DNA of 64,000 nucleotides from Haematobia irritans (GCF_050003625.1 NC_134398.1:85499983-85563982); one strand, 5' to 3'; positions 10,550-21,511 are shown, counted from the first letter of the stretch. Notes: generated by a model from the letters alone, not told the origin. Translations and numbers: made by a program.

Positions 10550-11592
10550 TTATTGGCCTTTCCAAGCCCTGTTGACTTTCGATTCAGATTGTCTCCCCAA
10601 CTTAAGACATATATAACGTCCGACGGAAATTAATTTCTCCAGATCAACACCAGTCCTTATGCCCATTCCATGAAGCATATAAACGACATCTTCAGTTGCT
10701 GCATTTCCAGATGCACCCCGAGCATATGGACAACCGCCTAGACCGGAGATGGAAGAATCGAAAACCGAAATACCATAGTCTAATGATGTTAAAATATTTG
10801 GCAAAGATTGACCATACGTATCGTGAAAATGTCCTGCTAATTGTCCTGGTGGCACGACCTTAACGACTTCATCTAGCAACTTTCTAACCGTACCAGGGGT
10901 TCCAACACCTATTGTGTCACCCAATGAAATTTCGTAGCAACCCATGTCGTATAGCGCTTCAACAACTTTCACAACATCCTTAGGCTTTATAGCACCCTGG
11001 TAGGGGCAACCGACGATAGTTGATACATATCCTCTAACTTTTACACCATTCTTTTTTGCGGCTTCTAGCACCGGCCTAAATCGTTCTATAGCTTCTTGAG
11101 CGGAGCAGTTAACATTTTTTTGTGAAAAAGCGTCCGAAGCTGCACCGAATACTGCTACTTCATTCGCACCTGCCTTCATTGCACTTTCGAAACCTTTTAT
11201 GTTAGGGGTTAAAACCGGATATGAAACTCCTTCCACTCTCTTTATACCCTGCAAGACTTGAGCATTATCTCCCATTTGTGGAACCCATTTGGGACTAACA
11301 AAACTTGTTGCTTCTATGGTCTTCAGGCCGGTTTCTGATAGTTGATCAATCAATGATATTTTGACGTCTGTTGTCAAAAGCTTCGGTTCATTTTGCAAAC
11401 CATCTCGTGGACCAACTTCTACAATTCTTATTTCGGCAGCTATAGAAGTTTTCTGTGTTACATAAAAATATAGTACAATGTATTCAACCTACAACCATAT
11501 ATCATAATTAATAAAGAATTACACACCGTTGCATACTTTCGCCTCAAAGTCGTTCCTACGAAGTGGAAAGGTGCAATCCTCGATCTGATCAT
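10550..11592 (-). CDS. Hmgcl: hydroxymethylglutaryl-CoA lyase, mitochondrial
   Basis: HMG-CoA lyase cleaves 3-hydroxy-3-methylglutaryl-CoA to acetyl-CoA and acetoacetate in leucine breakdown and ketogenesis. My model is exon 1 11592-11527 (22 codons) and exon 2 11452-10550, joined in phase 0 across a 74-bp intron (donor GTGTGT, acceptor AACACAG), giving 322 aa, close to the family's ~325. Exon 1 encodes MIRSRIAPFHFVGTTLRRKY, an Arg-rich mitochondrial presequence. The TIM-barrel core is complete: RIVEVGPRDGLQNE at the N-terminus (metal-binding Asp), GHFHDTYGQ (two metal-ligand His) and the signature GLGGCPYARGASGNAATED carrying the catalytic Cys. The C-terminus (AWKGQ) lacks the peroxisomal CKL tripeptide of vertebrate homologues. 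No frame damage is seen. Confidence 0.95.
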
Positions 11593-11937
11593 TTCCTTCA
11601 AATATCTATTGCACAACCCAAATAAGGAATTATATCAGCTGATAAATTTTCAGCATTCTGTGTTGGCATTTACTGCAATTAGTAGTACGTTTTTGTTCAC
11701 TCAACAATGCTAATGCGGCCATGGTACAACTATTTATAAGTAAAATTATTTATATATTTTTGATTCGTACCGCCAAATCTTAAGAAAAAACCCTAAACTG
11801 GTTTAGAATTTTTTCAAAAACCCCCCAAAAAATTAAGAATCGGCTAAACTCTAGTTTAGCTATACCTCTCAGATTTCTTCCAAAACTTCATAGATGGTAG
11901 AACTCTAAGAGTTGATTACAACAACAATTTTTTTCTG
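11593..11937. other. upstream region of HMG-CoA lyase
   Basis: About 345 bp lie between the HMG-CoA lyase start codon and the first transposon end at 11938. The promoter should be here, but I see no clear TATA box or other site I can assign. A short C/A-run (11819-11835) is the only low-complexity feature. Confidence 0.3.
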
Positions 11938-12269
11938 GCGGCTGTAACCGGGTAACCGGTTATTCGGTTCTAAAGTCTAAGTAAATAATCGTTAATAGAA
12001 CCGGTTCTGATGGACCGATTACTTTGAAATATACATATCTAGCAAGCTAATGATAACCCCTTTCAAATTATGCATAAATCGATCTATTCGATACACCCGT
12101 TCCGGATAGACAGATGAAAACGTGTTTTTTGAACCGGTTTTCTTACAAAACATCTCAAAACTCAAAAACTACTCGATATAAAGGTGCTAATTAACTGATT
12201 CCATTTTGTAGCTAACATTTTTACCTATCCGTCATAGTTAAATTTAAGCGGATATCACCACTAAAACCG

Positions 12270-12740
12270 TAGATATTAACTGGTTTATATTCATATCCGG
12301 TTTACAAAGAAACAAATTTTCGCCGGCGGCGCTTTTAGCAGTCAAATCGTTGTTATAACTGCTTCTTTGATTCAATTACTTCATAAAACCGAAGATTTTT
12401 GCCGATTTATATACATACTAGGTTTGCAAAGAAACTGAAAAATTAAAAAAAAATCGCGCTATTTTTTTGAAAACAATTTTCGCCTGCTGCGCTTTGTACA
12501 TCCAAATTGTAGTTAAAACCGGAAATATTTATTCATTTGCATCAATAGTCAGGTTAAAAAATACTTACCGCCTGAGGCGCTTTTTACATATACATTCTTC
12601 TTACAACCGAATATATAAACCGATTTATATCCATATCCGTTAAACAACAAGTTCGCCCGCGGCGCTTTTTATATCGAAATTTTTTTAGAACCGGATACAT
12701 TAACAGATTTATATCCATATCCGGTTTAAAAAGGGTTTTT
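12270..12740. repeat. internal tandem repeats of element P
   Basis: Four diverged units of roughly 110-130 bp contain a core like GATTTATATCCATATCCGGT followed by TTCGCC-GC-GCGCTTTT. Cores lie near 12280, 12395, 12620 and 12705. ORFs here repeat the same words and are not genes. Confidence 0.55.
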
Positions 12741-13281
12741 TTAAATTCGCGTGTTTTTGTTTTTGCAAAATGTGACTTTCCAAACAAACGATTCACTCCA
12801 ACCCTGTTGCTATAACCGGTTTAAAACCACTTCTGTTTTATTCTACCCGAAAAACAACTTTTAAATACAAATTAGTATAATAGTTTACAATGCAAAAGTC
12901 CACATTTCACGGATACAATTAAATTCATTGGCGCATAACTCCGGTTCTGGCAGAGATATCTGCCTAAATGTAACTTTAGCGGATAAGTGGAAGTGTTGGC
13001 TACAACCGGTTACTTAGTACCTTTACATCGAACACTTTTCGATTTATAGCCAGTTTTGTAAAAAAAAACCCGGTTCGAAAATTCACATTTATTAACGTAG
13101 AACCTAGACCGATAGCCGGAAAATTTGAGTCATATCTCATTTGAAAGGTGATAGCTTTATCCTTTTGGTGATGTACATATAAAAGTAATCGGTTCAATAG
13201 AACCGGTTTTATTAACGAATATTTACTTACCCAATAAACACAGGATGAGCGTTTTTCAAATGCAACAACTTTTCAGTTTGA

Positions 13282-13645
13282 AGGCCGGTATGCACCTCTA
13301 GCGAAAAATTTCATTCCCATAAGAAATGCATTGCTATTTATGCTAACGAAATTTTCCGTAGCGTTCAATGTCGTAAGCTGGTACGCACCTCTAATGAAAA
13401 TAACAGGGTTGTCAAAAGTATATTTTGGCAGCAAACATTTAATTTATTACAATCATTGTGTGCGTAAAAGTTTTAAAAGGTCTGTAAATAATAAACAATT
13501 TATTTGAGGAATATTTGGAACCTATATTAACAATGTTTAAAAGCGATTAGCTGGTTTAAAATTTGTGTACACAGCCCTGTTTTTTTGTTGTAGACTTAAA
13601 TAAATTTTTGCTACCGAAAATTTCGCTAGAGGTGCATACCGGCCT
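13282..13645 (+). mobile_element. Harbinger-like MITE family 1, copy 1
   Basis: The 364-bp element has inverted ends AGGCCGGTATGCACCTCTAG and a 3-bp TSD TGA (13279-13281 and 13646-13648). A near-identical copy in the other orientation is at 59295-59657. Subterminal GGTACGCACCTCTAATGAAA echoes the TIR. There is no coding capacity. Three-base T-N-A TSDs and AGGCC ends fit PIF/Harbinger. Confidence 0.85.
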
Positions 13646-14957
13646 TGAGGGTAAATATAATTTTCAACATAAATTCAACTTGACTTGGAATAGCTCATCT
13701 TCAATACATATTCAAATTGTTTGCGAATTACTTCCAATTTGCCAAAATGTTGACGAAATCTTTGAAAAGGTGTTGAGAAAACTTTGACAAAACACTACCC
13801 TAAAATGCAACGAAAAAGCCATGTGGTTTTCAATACTTATTTGCGCAACGAAGTTCGTGGTCAATTGCAAGAAATAAAAAAATGGAAAATTTTAGACAAA
13901 TAACCAAATAGTTTATAAAAATAGGTAAGTGAAAATAAAAAATGAAATAAATCTTTAAGGAAGTCACTAAATGTATATCTCTGTGCAGAAAACTAAAATT
14001 ATGGATTCTACGTTCTTGAAAACATTAAAAGCTGACCAATGAAAAAATGGTGGACAATTAACTGGAACTGCTTCAAATAGTTTATAATAATTGGTACGTC
14101 AATATGAAAAATTAAATCAACACTTTAAAGAAGTCACTAAATTTAAATCTCTTTGCAGAAAACTAAAATCTTTGGATGCTACATTATTGCAAACAATAAG
14201 AAGCTGTCTAATGAAAAATGAGTGGCTTATCGACAAGAAAAAGTTTGCAGAAACATTACAAGTGCAACCAATTAAAATTGTTAAAAACAACAAATTGTTG
14301 AAATCAACAACTTCTGGATGAAAATGTGCATCACATCGTCAGTTTAATTCATATGCTATTATCAGTTTAAAATGGATATTTTGTCAATTCCTTCTGCTGG
14401 AAATCAATTCTAACACGCGGTCCAGTACGTTCCTAATTTCAAATTGCCCGCATGTTAATAAAAGGAAGGAACCAAAAGGAAGGAAATCGAATTATCAATG
14501 CAAAAGTGTTTACTAATAATGTTTAAGATATTTAAAGTTTTGTTGTTTGTTTTTTTTTTGTTCTTATTTGTTGATATGTTTAATAAGATTATTATTTATC
14601 AATTGGTATTGTAGGGTATTATGTAGTGTAGTGTATTATTATATATTTTATTTTGATGAAAATGAATAAATTATACAAAATTCATAGAATTTTGGCATTG
14701 ACTTTCAATTTGAAGTGGGGATATCATTCATACAAATTTAAGGCCGGTACTCTGTTCGGTTTTCGCGTTGAAACTCCATACAAACCCAAAACATGCGAAA
14801 AACTAGCGAAATTTTTTCCATTTGTGGTACTTTGTTTTTTTCGAGTTGAAAAACTGACGTAACTCGCTTGGTCAGTATTTTCATAACATGGCGCCATTTG
14901 CAATGTGAATTAAGAAATAATTTATTTATTAAACTGATTTTTGTGAATTTATAACAT

Positions 14958-16097
14958 CCCTGCCAGCATTTCAAAGTTCCATTTCATCTTCATCGCTACC
15001 ACAGACTCGTAAATGTCACTACAACCATCCTACTGTGATGGGGGGCAGCATATCATAAAGTACAAAAATGTACTTCATACATGTATTTTGCCATCACTAC
15101 TTTTACAAAAGCCATTTTATTTTTTGTGAAACGCCAACATAGACCAATTAAAATAGAGACATACCTTGACAATTCACCATGGTTTTGTTTATTTGCAGTG
15201 CGCAGTCATTCCACTCAATTGCGCAGTCAAGTGACTCAATTTCTTTTTGGAAAACGAGAATAACCGTATAAATTAGTCAATTTGCATTACAAAAAAGGTG
15301 TGGATGAACAGTGTTTTATAACTTTTCACAATATTTGGTGTTTCAACGAGAGAACAAAGGAAAGAAAACAAATTAAAGCCAAATTAAAAAATCACTCAAT
15401 TGCAGACGAAAAAGAGCTCTCTACGGTGTGCAGACAAACTACAGCGCTGTGAATTCACTTTAGATATCTATACCTTCCTTGGTCTATGACGCCAAGCGCA
15501 ACCAGCTTGTTATATTTTGTTTAAATAAAAACGAAAATAAAGTTTTAGATTTTACGTTTAAAATTGTGAAAGGTATATTGGTGAACAATTTTTGATTTTC
15601 CAAATGGAATAAAGTGATTGTTTTTCAAATATTTTACAGACACGCTGCCTCCATCGAATAAAAACACTGGCTGATAGACGCTGCAACATGTAACTCGCTA
15701 CTTGTAACTCTACATCATCATTAATGCAAAAAATTATGTTAAATGTGATGTGATAGTGGTATAAATGTTATATTTTTAAGAATTTGTAAATGATTAATCA
15801 AATTAATATATATCTAAACAAACGTGTTTTACTCGACCACAATGATTCTTTTACCACTATCTTAAAATGTGCTTTTTCTGATTGTTTGGAGGGTCTCTTA
15901 TTGGCGTCGTTCTAAATTGATCTATAAAGGCACCTAATAATTGCACTCATGCGAAACCTTTTTGTAGTAACTTGGCGTGGTACAACTTCTCAATAGTGAC
16001 GGCGCTTTTCCGACGAGTTTTTGATATCGTATATGATTGTTTTCGACGTACTGGGGATTCTCAGAAGCGCCCCCAAATTCAAAAAATGTTGGCAGGG
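14958..16097 (+). mobile_element. Q-family DNA element, copy Q1
   Basis: Inverted ends CCCTGCCAGCATTT (14958) and AAATGTTGGCAGGG (16097) are flanked by AT (14956-14957 and 16098-16099). It is homologous, in the opposite orientation, to Q2 at 60661-61424 over the whole length, apart from a 351-bp insertion (S, 15138-15488). It is inserted in element A; the matching stretch of B1 lacks it and serves as an empty site. It is non-coding. Confidence 0.8.
15138..15488. mobile_element. short TIR element S inside Q1
   Basis: The 351-bp element has perfect 10-bp inverted ends CATAGACCAA and TTGGTCTATG, flanked by a 7-bp direct repeat ACGCCAA (15131-15137 and 15489-15495). Q2 is uninterrupted at this position. 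Part of a related copy is at about 34086-34155. A TSD of 7-8 bp suggests a hAT-like MITE, but this is inference. Confidence 0.7.
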
Positions 16098-16808
16098 ATA
16101 AAAGTGGATCTGATTATTATTTAAAAATGTAATCTGATGGTTGATAAAACAAAGTATAACATGGAGTTGTATTTCCATAATAAACTAGCAACCAACATCT
16201 AGCCGCTCCCTACTATATGGTAGAATATAAATAATGTATATAACATGAAATTTAAACACAAATGTCAACAAAATAAAAGCTTTATTTGGTGAATTATATT
16301 TTACAATCGTTTCATTTGTACTGGGCATCGGGATAATAAACACAAAACATAATTTAAACAAAAGGAGGCACAGCAATTGATGTTCCAAAACAAGCATTAG
16401 CACTTCAACCATGTATAGTACCGAGGTAGCAATGAATGGAATCACAAGAATTAATTGCTATGTTCCAAAAAATAATATGCAGCATTGTAAAATTAGTTTT
16501 TTAATTCCAAAGATATTTGTAAAATAACTTCGCCTGCTTCTTCTTTTTCAAATTATTTATTTTGTATGCGTGTGTGTGTAAACCGAGCCACTAGTTGCGT
16601 ATGTATATGTAATCATTTCGTGACAGTCTGCGATGTTGTCTATACATTTCGACGAAATAAACGCAAAAAAGTCCCCAAATGGCTGTTTTTTTCCCCTCAA
16701 AATATATTGTCAACACTATCATTTTTCAACGCGAAACAATGATTTAGGGGAACTTTTTTCGCACCAACAGAGTACCGGCCTTTAAGGTGAGTATTAAGTT
16801 CGAGTTTA

Positions 16809-18477
16809 AGGTAGGTACTATGTTTATTGGCACGAAAAAAAGTCCCTAAATCATTCTTTCGCGTTGAAAAATGAGAGTGTTGACAATAGATTTCGAAGGA
16901 AGAAAACAGCTATTTTGGAAATATTTCGCGTTTATTTCTCCGAAATGTAATTGACAACATCGCCAAACGTCATAAAATTATTACATATGTATACGCAGCA
17001 GCTGATTAGATTGTTTACACACACGCATTCATGATAATTGTTTTGAAAAGTTTTTTCTACCAGTTTTTAAATTGTTTTGCAACCAAACCTCACACAGCAC
17101 TGGACACTAATAATTGTTAAGAATAAAACGCCAGCCGCTATACTCCTGGTGTCTTACCACATTCGGCAACAGCTTTAACGACATGTGGTACATTGTCGTC
17201 TTCTTCAGCTTTTCCAAATGGATACCGTCAATTTGTAACGCCCATCTAACAAACATATAATTCCGGTGTTATGCTAACTTTTACATCATGCGCAGCAATG
17301 GACTCATTCATCAACAAACTTAATTCGTTGGTGTCCACAATATCTACACAATCGCATTGCAATACCAGCGGACAAGAGTGTACTTATGCCCATGCTGTTG
17401 CCCCCTCACTAGCAATTTCAAATCCAGTGGTCACCACCAAGGTTCCCACAAAGGATAATAACGCCATTTCATTTGCCAATGTTGTTACCTCGGGGGGAAC
17501 AACATCATGGGGCGACCAGTTAAAACACGTACACCATACAATAGCTATAGTCAAAGTGAAACTTTTTGTCCAATCAACATAAGCCTATAACTCACGTTCA
17601 AGGGTAGTTCCTAAGCAAAAGTCACTGTTCCCGACTTATATTTCGCAAGATAATTCGTCACAAAGGGATGTTAGTGTTCTATACCAGGAACTCTTCGTTG
17701 ACTGAAATTAATACATTGATATGCAAAGTGGCTGGTTTACTGAAGAATGTTTCTTGTTATACTCTCCCAATGTATAATTTAAAACTATTTCAGTCACGTT
17801 ATAAAATTCAACCAGTGTTTTGAATCGATAAAATGCAAGATATATGGATAATTAATTTTTGCATTTTATTTTTGGAACATAGCAATTTATTCTTGTGATT
17901 CCATTCGTAGCTACCATAGTACTGCAACGTCAATCGCAATGCCTTCTTTATAATTACGATGCACTGCCAGCATTTGTGTTTATTATCCCCACCTATACCC
18001 AATAAAAAGAAACGATTGTAAAATGAAATTCACTAAATAGAACTTTATTTTGTTAACACTTTTCTATCAATTTCATGTTATGTACATTATTTCTATTCTA
18101 TCATGTAGTAGGGAGCCGCTAGATGGTGGCTTTATTAAGAAATCACCACTCCAAGTTATTTGTATTTTGTCAATCGATTTTATTGCATTTTTAAATAACA
18201 ATGCGAACCACATTTGTATTGTAATTTCACACAAATTATTTGAATAAATAAATTATTTCTTAATTCACATTGCAAATGGCGCCATGTTTTGAAACTAACT
18301 AATCTCAACATATGGAAAGGATTTAACACGATCTAATTAGGGACTGTGCGCTTTACGTCAGTTTTTCAACTCGAAAAAAAAAACAAAGTACCACAAATGA
18401 AAAAATATTTCGGTAGTTTTTCGCATTTTTGGTTTTGTATGGGATTTCGCTGCGGAAACCGAACATAGTACCTACCT
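16809..18477 (-). mobile_element. Harbinger-like non-autonomous element B1
   Basis: The 1669-bp element has TIRs AGGTAGGTACTATGTT (16809) and AACATAGTACCTACCT (18477), with a TSD of TTA (16806-16808 and 18478-18480). It sits in the left TIR of B0. It is homologous to element A in the other orientation, except for about 700 bp around 17100-17800 that A lacks. Confidence 0.8.
17271..17582 (+). pseudogene. unidentified ORF fragment inside B1
   Basis: A 103-codon frame includes FINKLNSLVSTISTQSHCN and NAISFANVVTSGGTTSWGDQ. It lies in the part of B1 that its homologue A lacks, so it probably arrived separately. The flavour (low complexity, SFANVV-like motif) recalls ORF1 proteins of non-LTR retrotransposons, but I cannot assign it with confidence. 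No RT or nuclease part is next to it. Confidence 0.3.
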
Positions 18478-18667
18478 TTAGCCGCTAAAATCGCTAAAGT
18501 GAAAACTAAATCAGTAAGAAAGAGGCATAATATTACACAAATTTGTAGCAAATGTTATTATAACTTGATGAGGAATGGCCCAAAGCAAATTTTCACAAAG
18601 TTTGTATTCCTTAAAATGGATTATTAAAGAAAAGTAATCGTGAAAAAATTACGATTTTAGCGGCTAA

Positions 18668-18901
18668 AGGTAAGTACTATGTTCGCTTTTCGCGTTGAAA
18701 TTTTCGTGGTTACTTTATTAAAACAGTTCAATATAAAGCAGACAAATTAACTCAATTGATGCGTAGTTTCTTGTTCCTCTAGATTTCGGCAAGACTTTAC
18801 AGGAATAAGTTTGTTTTCATTTATAATTTTGGTTATTTAAGGAAAAGTAATCGCGAAAATAAAGTGGTTTTCAACTCGAAAACCGAACATAGTACCTACC
18901 C
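18668..18901. mobile_element. Harbinger-like MITE B2
   Basis: The 234-bp element has ends AGGTAAGTACTATGTTCG and CGAACATAGTACCTACCC, and a TSD of TAA (18665-18667 and 18902-18904). It shares its TIR family with B1 and A. It sits in the right TIR of B0, at the mirror image of the B1 insertion site. Confidence 0.8.
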
Positions 18902-19331
18902 TAAACTCGAACTTAATACCCACCTTTAGGTTGAAAAGCATTTGCAATGATGTTCATTTTGAATTTGACTCGCATCGAAAATTGTTTGACAAATTATTGA
19001 GTAGCGATGCATTTCAATTTGAGGATAACACTTGAGATATTATTGCTAATGTGTTGAATTTCACTGTTGAGGGTAATGTCTGTTTTTTGTTGAGAACGCG
19101 ATTTCCTCAACAATTTCTCAACTTGAATCTTACCCTAATCCTTTGAAAAAATTTTTGAAAAATTGTTGAAATTTAGCATTTTTCAAACGTTTGTGTTTAT
19201 TGGGTATACTTTAGGCTCGAATAACCGGTTATCCGGTTACGACCGCAAACCGGTTACTTGCTATTTCGACATCAAATTTAATTCTCTATTGTCCAAAAAA
19301 AAATTTTTTATGTATTAATAAATTTGCCAGT

Positions 19332-20282
19332 TAAGCTAGCTTGTAGTTTAGTCAATGCATGGCTTTAAGCTGAGATCAAAAACAACAATAACGATTGAAG
19401 AGAAGCCAACAATAACAAACAAAACGAATGAAGATAGAGGAAGCACGCTCAAAAACAAACCCCACCAAATACATTCAAATCGATGATTTGAGTTTGGCAA
19501 AGGAAAAGAGATATGCTTGCAAATTTGTTTAGGCAGTAGCCGACTATCAAATCCTTTTTCGGGAGGTTCAAGTGTAGTTCACTTTGGGTTGAGTGAATTA
19601 CCCGAATTTATTCTGATAATTGGTTGATAGTTTTGCTGCAAGTAGAGGATGCTGATGAGGAATGTGGTAATTCCGAAACAGCAGTACATCCAACCATCTT
19701 GCAGTCTATAGGGCTTTGCCCAAATAAATTTGACAAGCATACTTTTCCTCTGTTGGTTAAGCTACACTTGTAGTTTAGTCAATGCATGGCTTTAAGCTGA
19801 GATCAAAAACAATAATAACGATTGAAGAGAAGCCAACAATAACAAACAAAACGAATGAAGATAGAGGAAGCACGCTCAAAAACAAACCCAGCCAAATACA
19901 TTCAAATCGATGATTTGAGTTTGGCAAAGGAAAAGAGATATGCTGGCAAATTTGTTTAGGTAGTAGCCGACTATCAAACCCTTTTTCGTTAGGTTCAAGT
20001 GTAGTTCACTTTGGGTTGAGTGAATTACCCGAATTCTGATATTTGGTTGATAGTTTTGCTGCAAGTAGAGGATGCTGATGAGGAATGTGGTAATTCCGAA
20101 ACAGCTGTACATCCAACCATCTTGCAGTCTATAGGGCTTTGCCCAAAACAATTTGACAAGCATACTTTTTCTCTGTTGGTTAAGCTACACTTGTAGTTTA
20201 GTCAATGCATTGCTTTAAGCTGAGATCAAAAACAACAATAACGATTGAAGAGAAGCCAACAATAACAAATAAAACGAATAAA
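19332..20282 (+). repeat. tandem repeat, ~427-bp unit, 2.2 copies
   Basis: TTGTAGTTTAGTCAATGCAT recurs at 19341, 19768 and 20191, so units are 427 and 423 bp with the third cut short. Unit sequence includes GATGAGGAATGTGGTAATTC and AAGCACGCTCAAAAACAAAC. The units differ by scattered substitutions and small indels. There is no conserved ORF; the open frame at 19876-20163 (-) is a by-product. Confidence 0.85.
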
Positions 20283-20815
20283 TTATAAGAAGCTAGTTGC
20301 GCTTGGTGTTTCACAAAATATAAAATGGCTCTTGTAACAATAGTGATGGCAAAACACTCTCATGCGAATAGTGATGGTTAGGTTAGGTGGCAGCCCGATG
20401 TATCAGGCTCACTTAGACTATTCAGTCCATTGTGATACCACATTGGTGAACTTCTCTCTTATCACTGAGTGCTGCCCGATTCCATGTTAAGCTCAATGAC
20501 AAGGGACCTCCTTTTTATAGCCGAGTCCGAACGGCGTTCCACATTGCAGTGAAACCACTTAGAGAAGCTTTGAAACCCTCAGAAATGTCACCAGCATTAC
20601 TGTGGTGGGATAATCCACCGCTGAAAAACTTTTTGGTGTTCGTTCGAAGCAGGAATCGAACCCACGACATTGTGTATGCAAGGCGGGCATGCTAACCATT
20701 GCACCACAGTGGCTCCTGCGAATAGTGATGACAAAATACTATCACATTTGGCGAGTGTCACTTACGAGTCTGTGGTAGCGATGAGGATGAAATGGAACTT
20801 TGAAATGCTGGCGGA
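20283..20815 (+). mobile_element. Q-family fragment with SINE insertion (Q3)
   Basis: The stretch matches the right third of Q2 (61260-61424): AGTTGCGCTTGGTGTTTCAC, ACTTACGAGTCTGTGGTA and GAACTTTGAAATGCTGGCGG. It is 5'-truncated and lacks a clean right terminus. A SINE (20377-20716) splits it. Confidence 0.7.
20377..20716 (-). mobile_element. tRNA-derived SINE, copy 2
   Basis: On the minus strand, the tRNA-like head (A and B boxes near 20705-20650), body and shared LINE-type 3' segment end in (CCTAA)n, seen on the plus strand as GGTTAGGTTAGG. The 14-bp TSD TGCGAATAGTGATG lies at 20363-20376 and 20717-20730. It is inserted in the Q3 fragment. Confidence 0.9.
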
Positions 20816-21088
20816 GAAGTCACTACTTGTCGTCTACGCGTTTGGTTCAACACATTAAAATGCAAATAAAAAGAAATTAAGAGCTCGGAACAAACGGGAA
20901 AATATATTTTTTAATTTATTGATCAATTTTTAACATTGTTCAATTTAAAAAATTAGGCTTTTCATTTAAAAAAATGCAAATAAAACAAATTACAAACATG
21001 TATGGACCTAGTACCGCCAATGCAACGTTTGGTACGTCGCAAAATATACTGTCTTTGCTCATGAGAAATGTTTCTTATTGGTATGTAA
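20816..21088. other. AT-rich stretch, no feature seen
   Basis: No repeat family or coding sequence is recognised between the Q3 fragment and the hAT-like MITE. The 8-bp target of the latter begins at 21089. Confidence 0.3.
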
Positions 21089-21096
21089 ATATATTG

Positions 21097-21497
21097 TAGA
21101 GCTCGGCCGAAGCGGTATTTTTTGCCGAAGCCGATGTTCGGCAAAAAAGCAATAATCGGTCGAAGTCGATTATTTTCCTCAAATTTGTAATTAAGGAAAT
21201 TTGGTGTTTTTTAGTTTAATATTAGAATATTTTTTTAAACAAATGCATAAATACCACAATAAAAGGTAAATCATTATATTATAGTGACAAAACAAGATTT
21301 TTTTATATATTTTTTACGTATTATTTGCACAGGGTGCTTTGACAGAGACAAATTCAAAACTTGGACAATTCAGTATCAAATAAATTATTCAAAAAGCTTC
21401 GGCTTCGGTTAATCAGCCTCTTGACGCCGAAGGCCCATTCGTGGCCGATTATCGATTTTTGGCCGAATTCCGAAGTCGATGTTTCGGTCAAGCTCTA
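21097..21497. mobile_element. hAT-like MITE
   Basis: The 401-bp element has inverted ends TAGAGCTCGGCCGAA (21097) and TTCGGTCAAGCTCTA (21497, two mismatches). It is flanked by an exact 8-bp direct repeat ATATATTG (21089-21096 and 21498-21505). The interior is rich in GCCGAAG/CTTCGGC palindromes near both ends and has no ORF. The 8-bp TSD points to the hAT superfamily. It sits just upstream of the PDI pseudogene. Confidence 0.8.
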
Positions 21498-21511
21498 ATA
21501 TATTGTGGGTG

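Larger units (their letters stand above)
14741..16781 (+). mobile_element. Harbinger-like non-autonomous element A
   Basis: TIRs begin AGGCCGGTACTCTGTT (14741) and end as the reverse complement AACAGAGTACCGGCCT (16781). The TSD is TTA (14738-14740 and 16782-16784). Without the inserted elements Q1 and S it is about 0.9 kb. It is homologous over most of its length, in opposite orientation, to element B1 (16809-18477). No transposase is seen. It lies within element O. Confidence 0.8.
16785..18925. mobile_element. Harbinger-like MITE B0, split by two insertions
   Basis: Once B1 and B2 are removed with one TSD copy each, B0 is about 232 bp. Its near-perfect 37-bp TIRs begin AGGTGAGTATTAAGTTCGAG on the left and AGGTGGGTATTAAGTTCGAG on the right, and continue through TTTAGCCGCTAAAATCG. 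The TSD is TTA (16782-16784 and 18926-18928); its left copy is also the right TSD of element A. Confidence 0.8.
13230..19204. mobile_element. DNA element O with CCCAATAAACACA ends
   Basis: The element begins CCCAATAAACACA (13230) and ends with its reverse complement TGTGTTTATTGGG (19204), with TA on each side (13228-13229 and 19205-19206). The inverted similarity continues imperfectly (TTTTTCAAATGC, CAACAATTTTTCA) for about 60 bp. It is inserted in the right arm of element P. Most of its length is later insertions (13282-13645, 14741-16781, 16785-18925). The remainder is non-coding and rich in TTGAGAAA/CAACA motifs. The superfamily is not assigned; a 2-bp TA TSD is compatible with Tc1/mariner-like or ISL2EU-like elements. 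Confidence 0.65.
11938..19246. mobile_element. foldback-like element P with long inverted arms, host of a nest
   Basis: The left end (11938 on, GCGGCTGTAACCGGGTAACC) and right end (reverse of 19246 back, GCGGTCGTAACCGGATAACC) are inverted repeats. They continue for more than 80 bp through AAGTAAATA, CGTTAATA and AACCGGTTCT once the insertion at 13230-19204 is removed. Without that insertion the element is about 1.3 kb. It carries internal tandem repeats rich in ATATCCGGTTT and a GCGGCGCTTTT motif. No transposase is visible. Exact ends and TSD are uncertain. Confidence 0.65.

Noticed and set aside
12584..13197. Small ORFs in the CCGGTT-rich region
   Set aside because: They are built from the tandem units and arms of the foldback-like element P.
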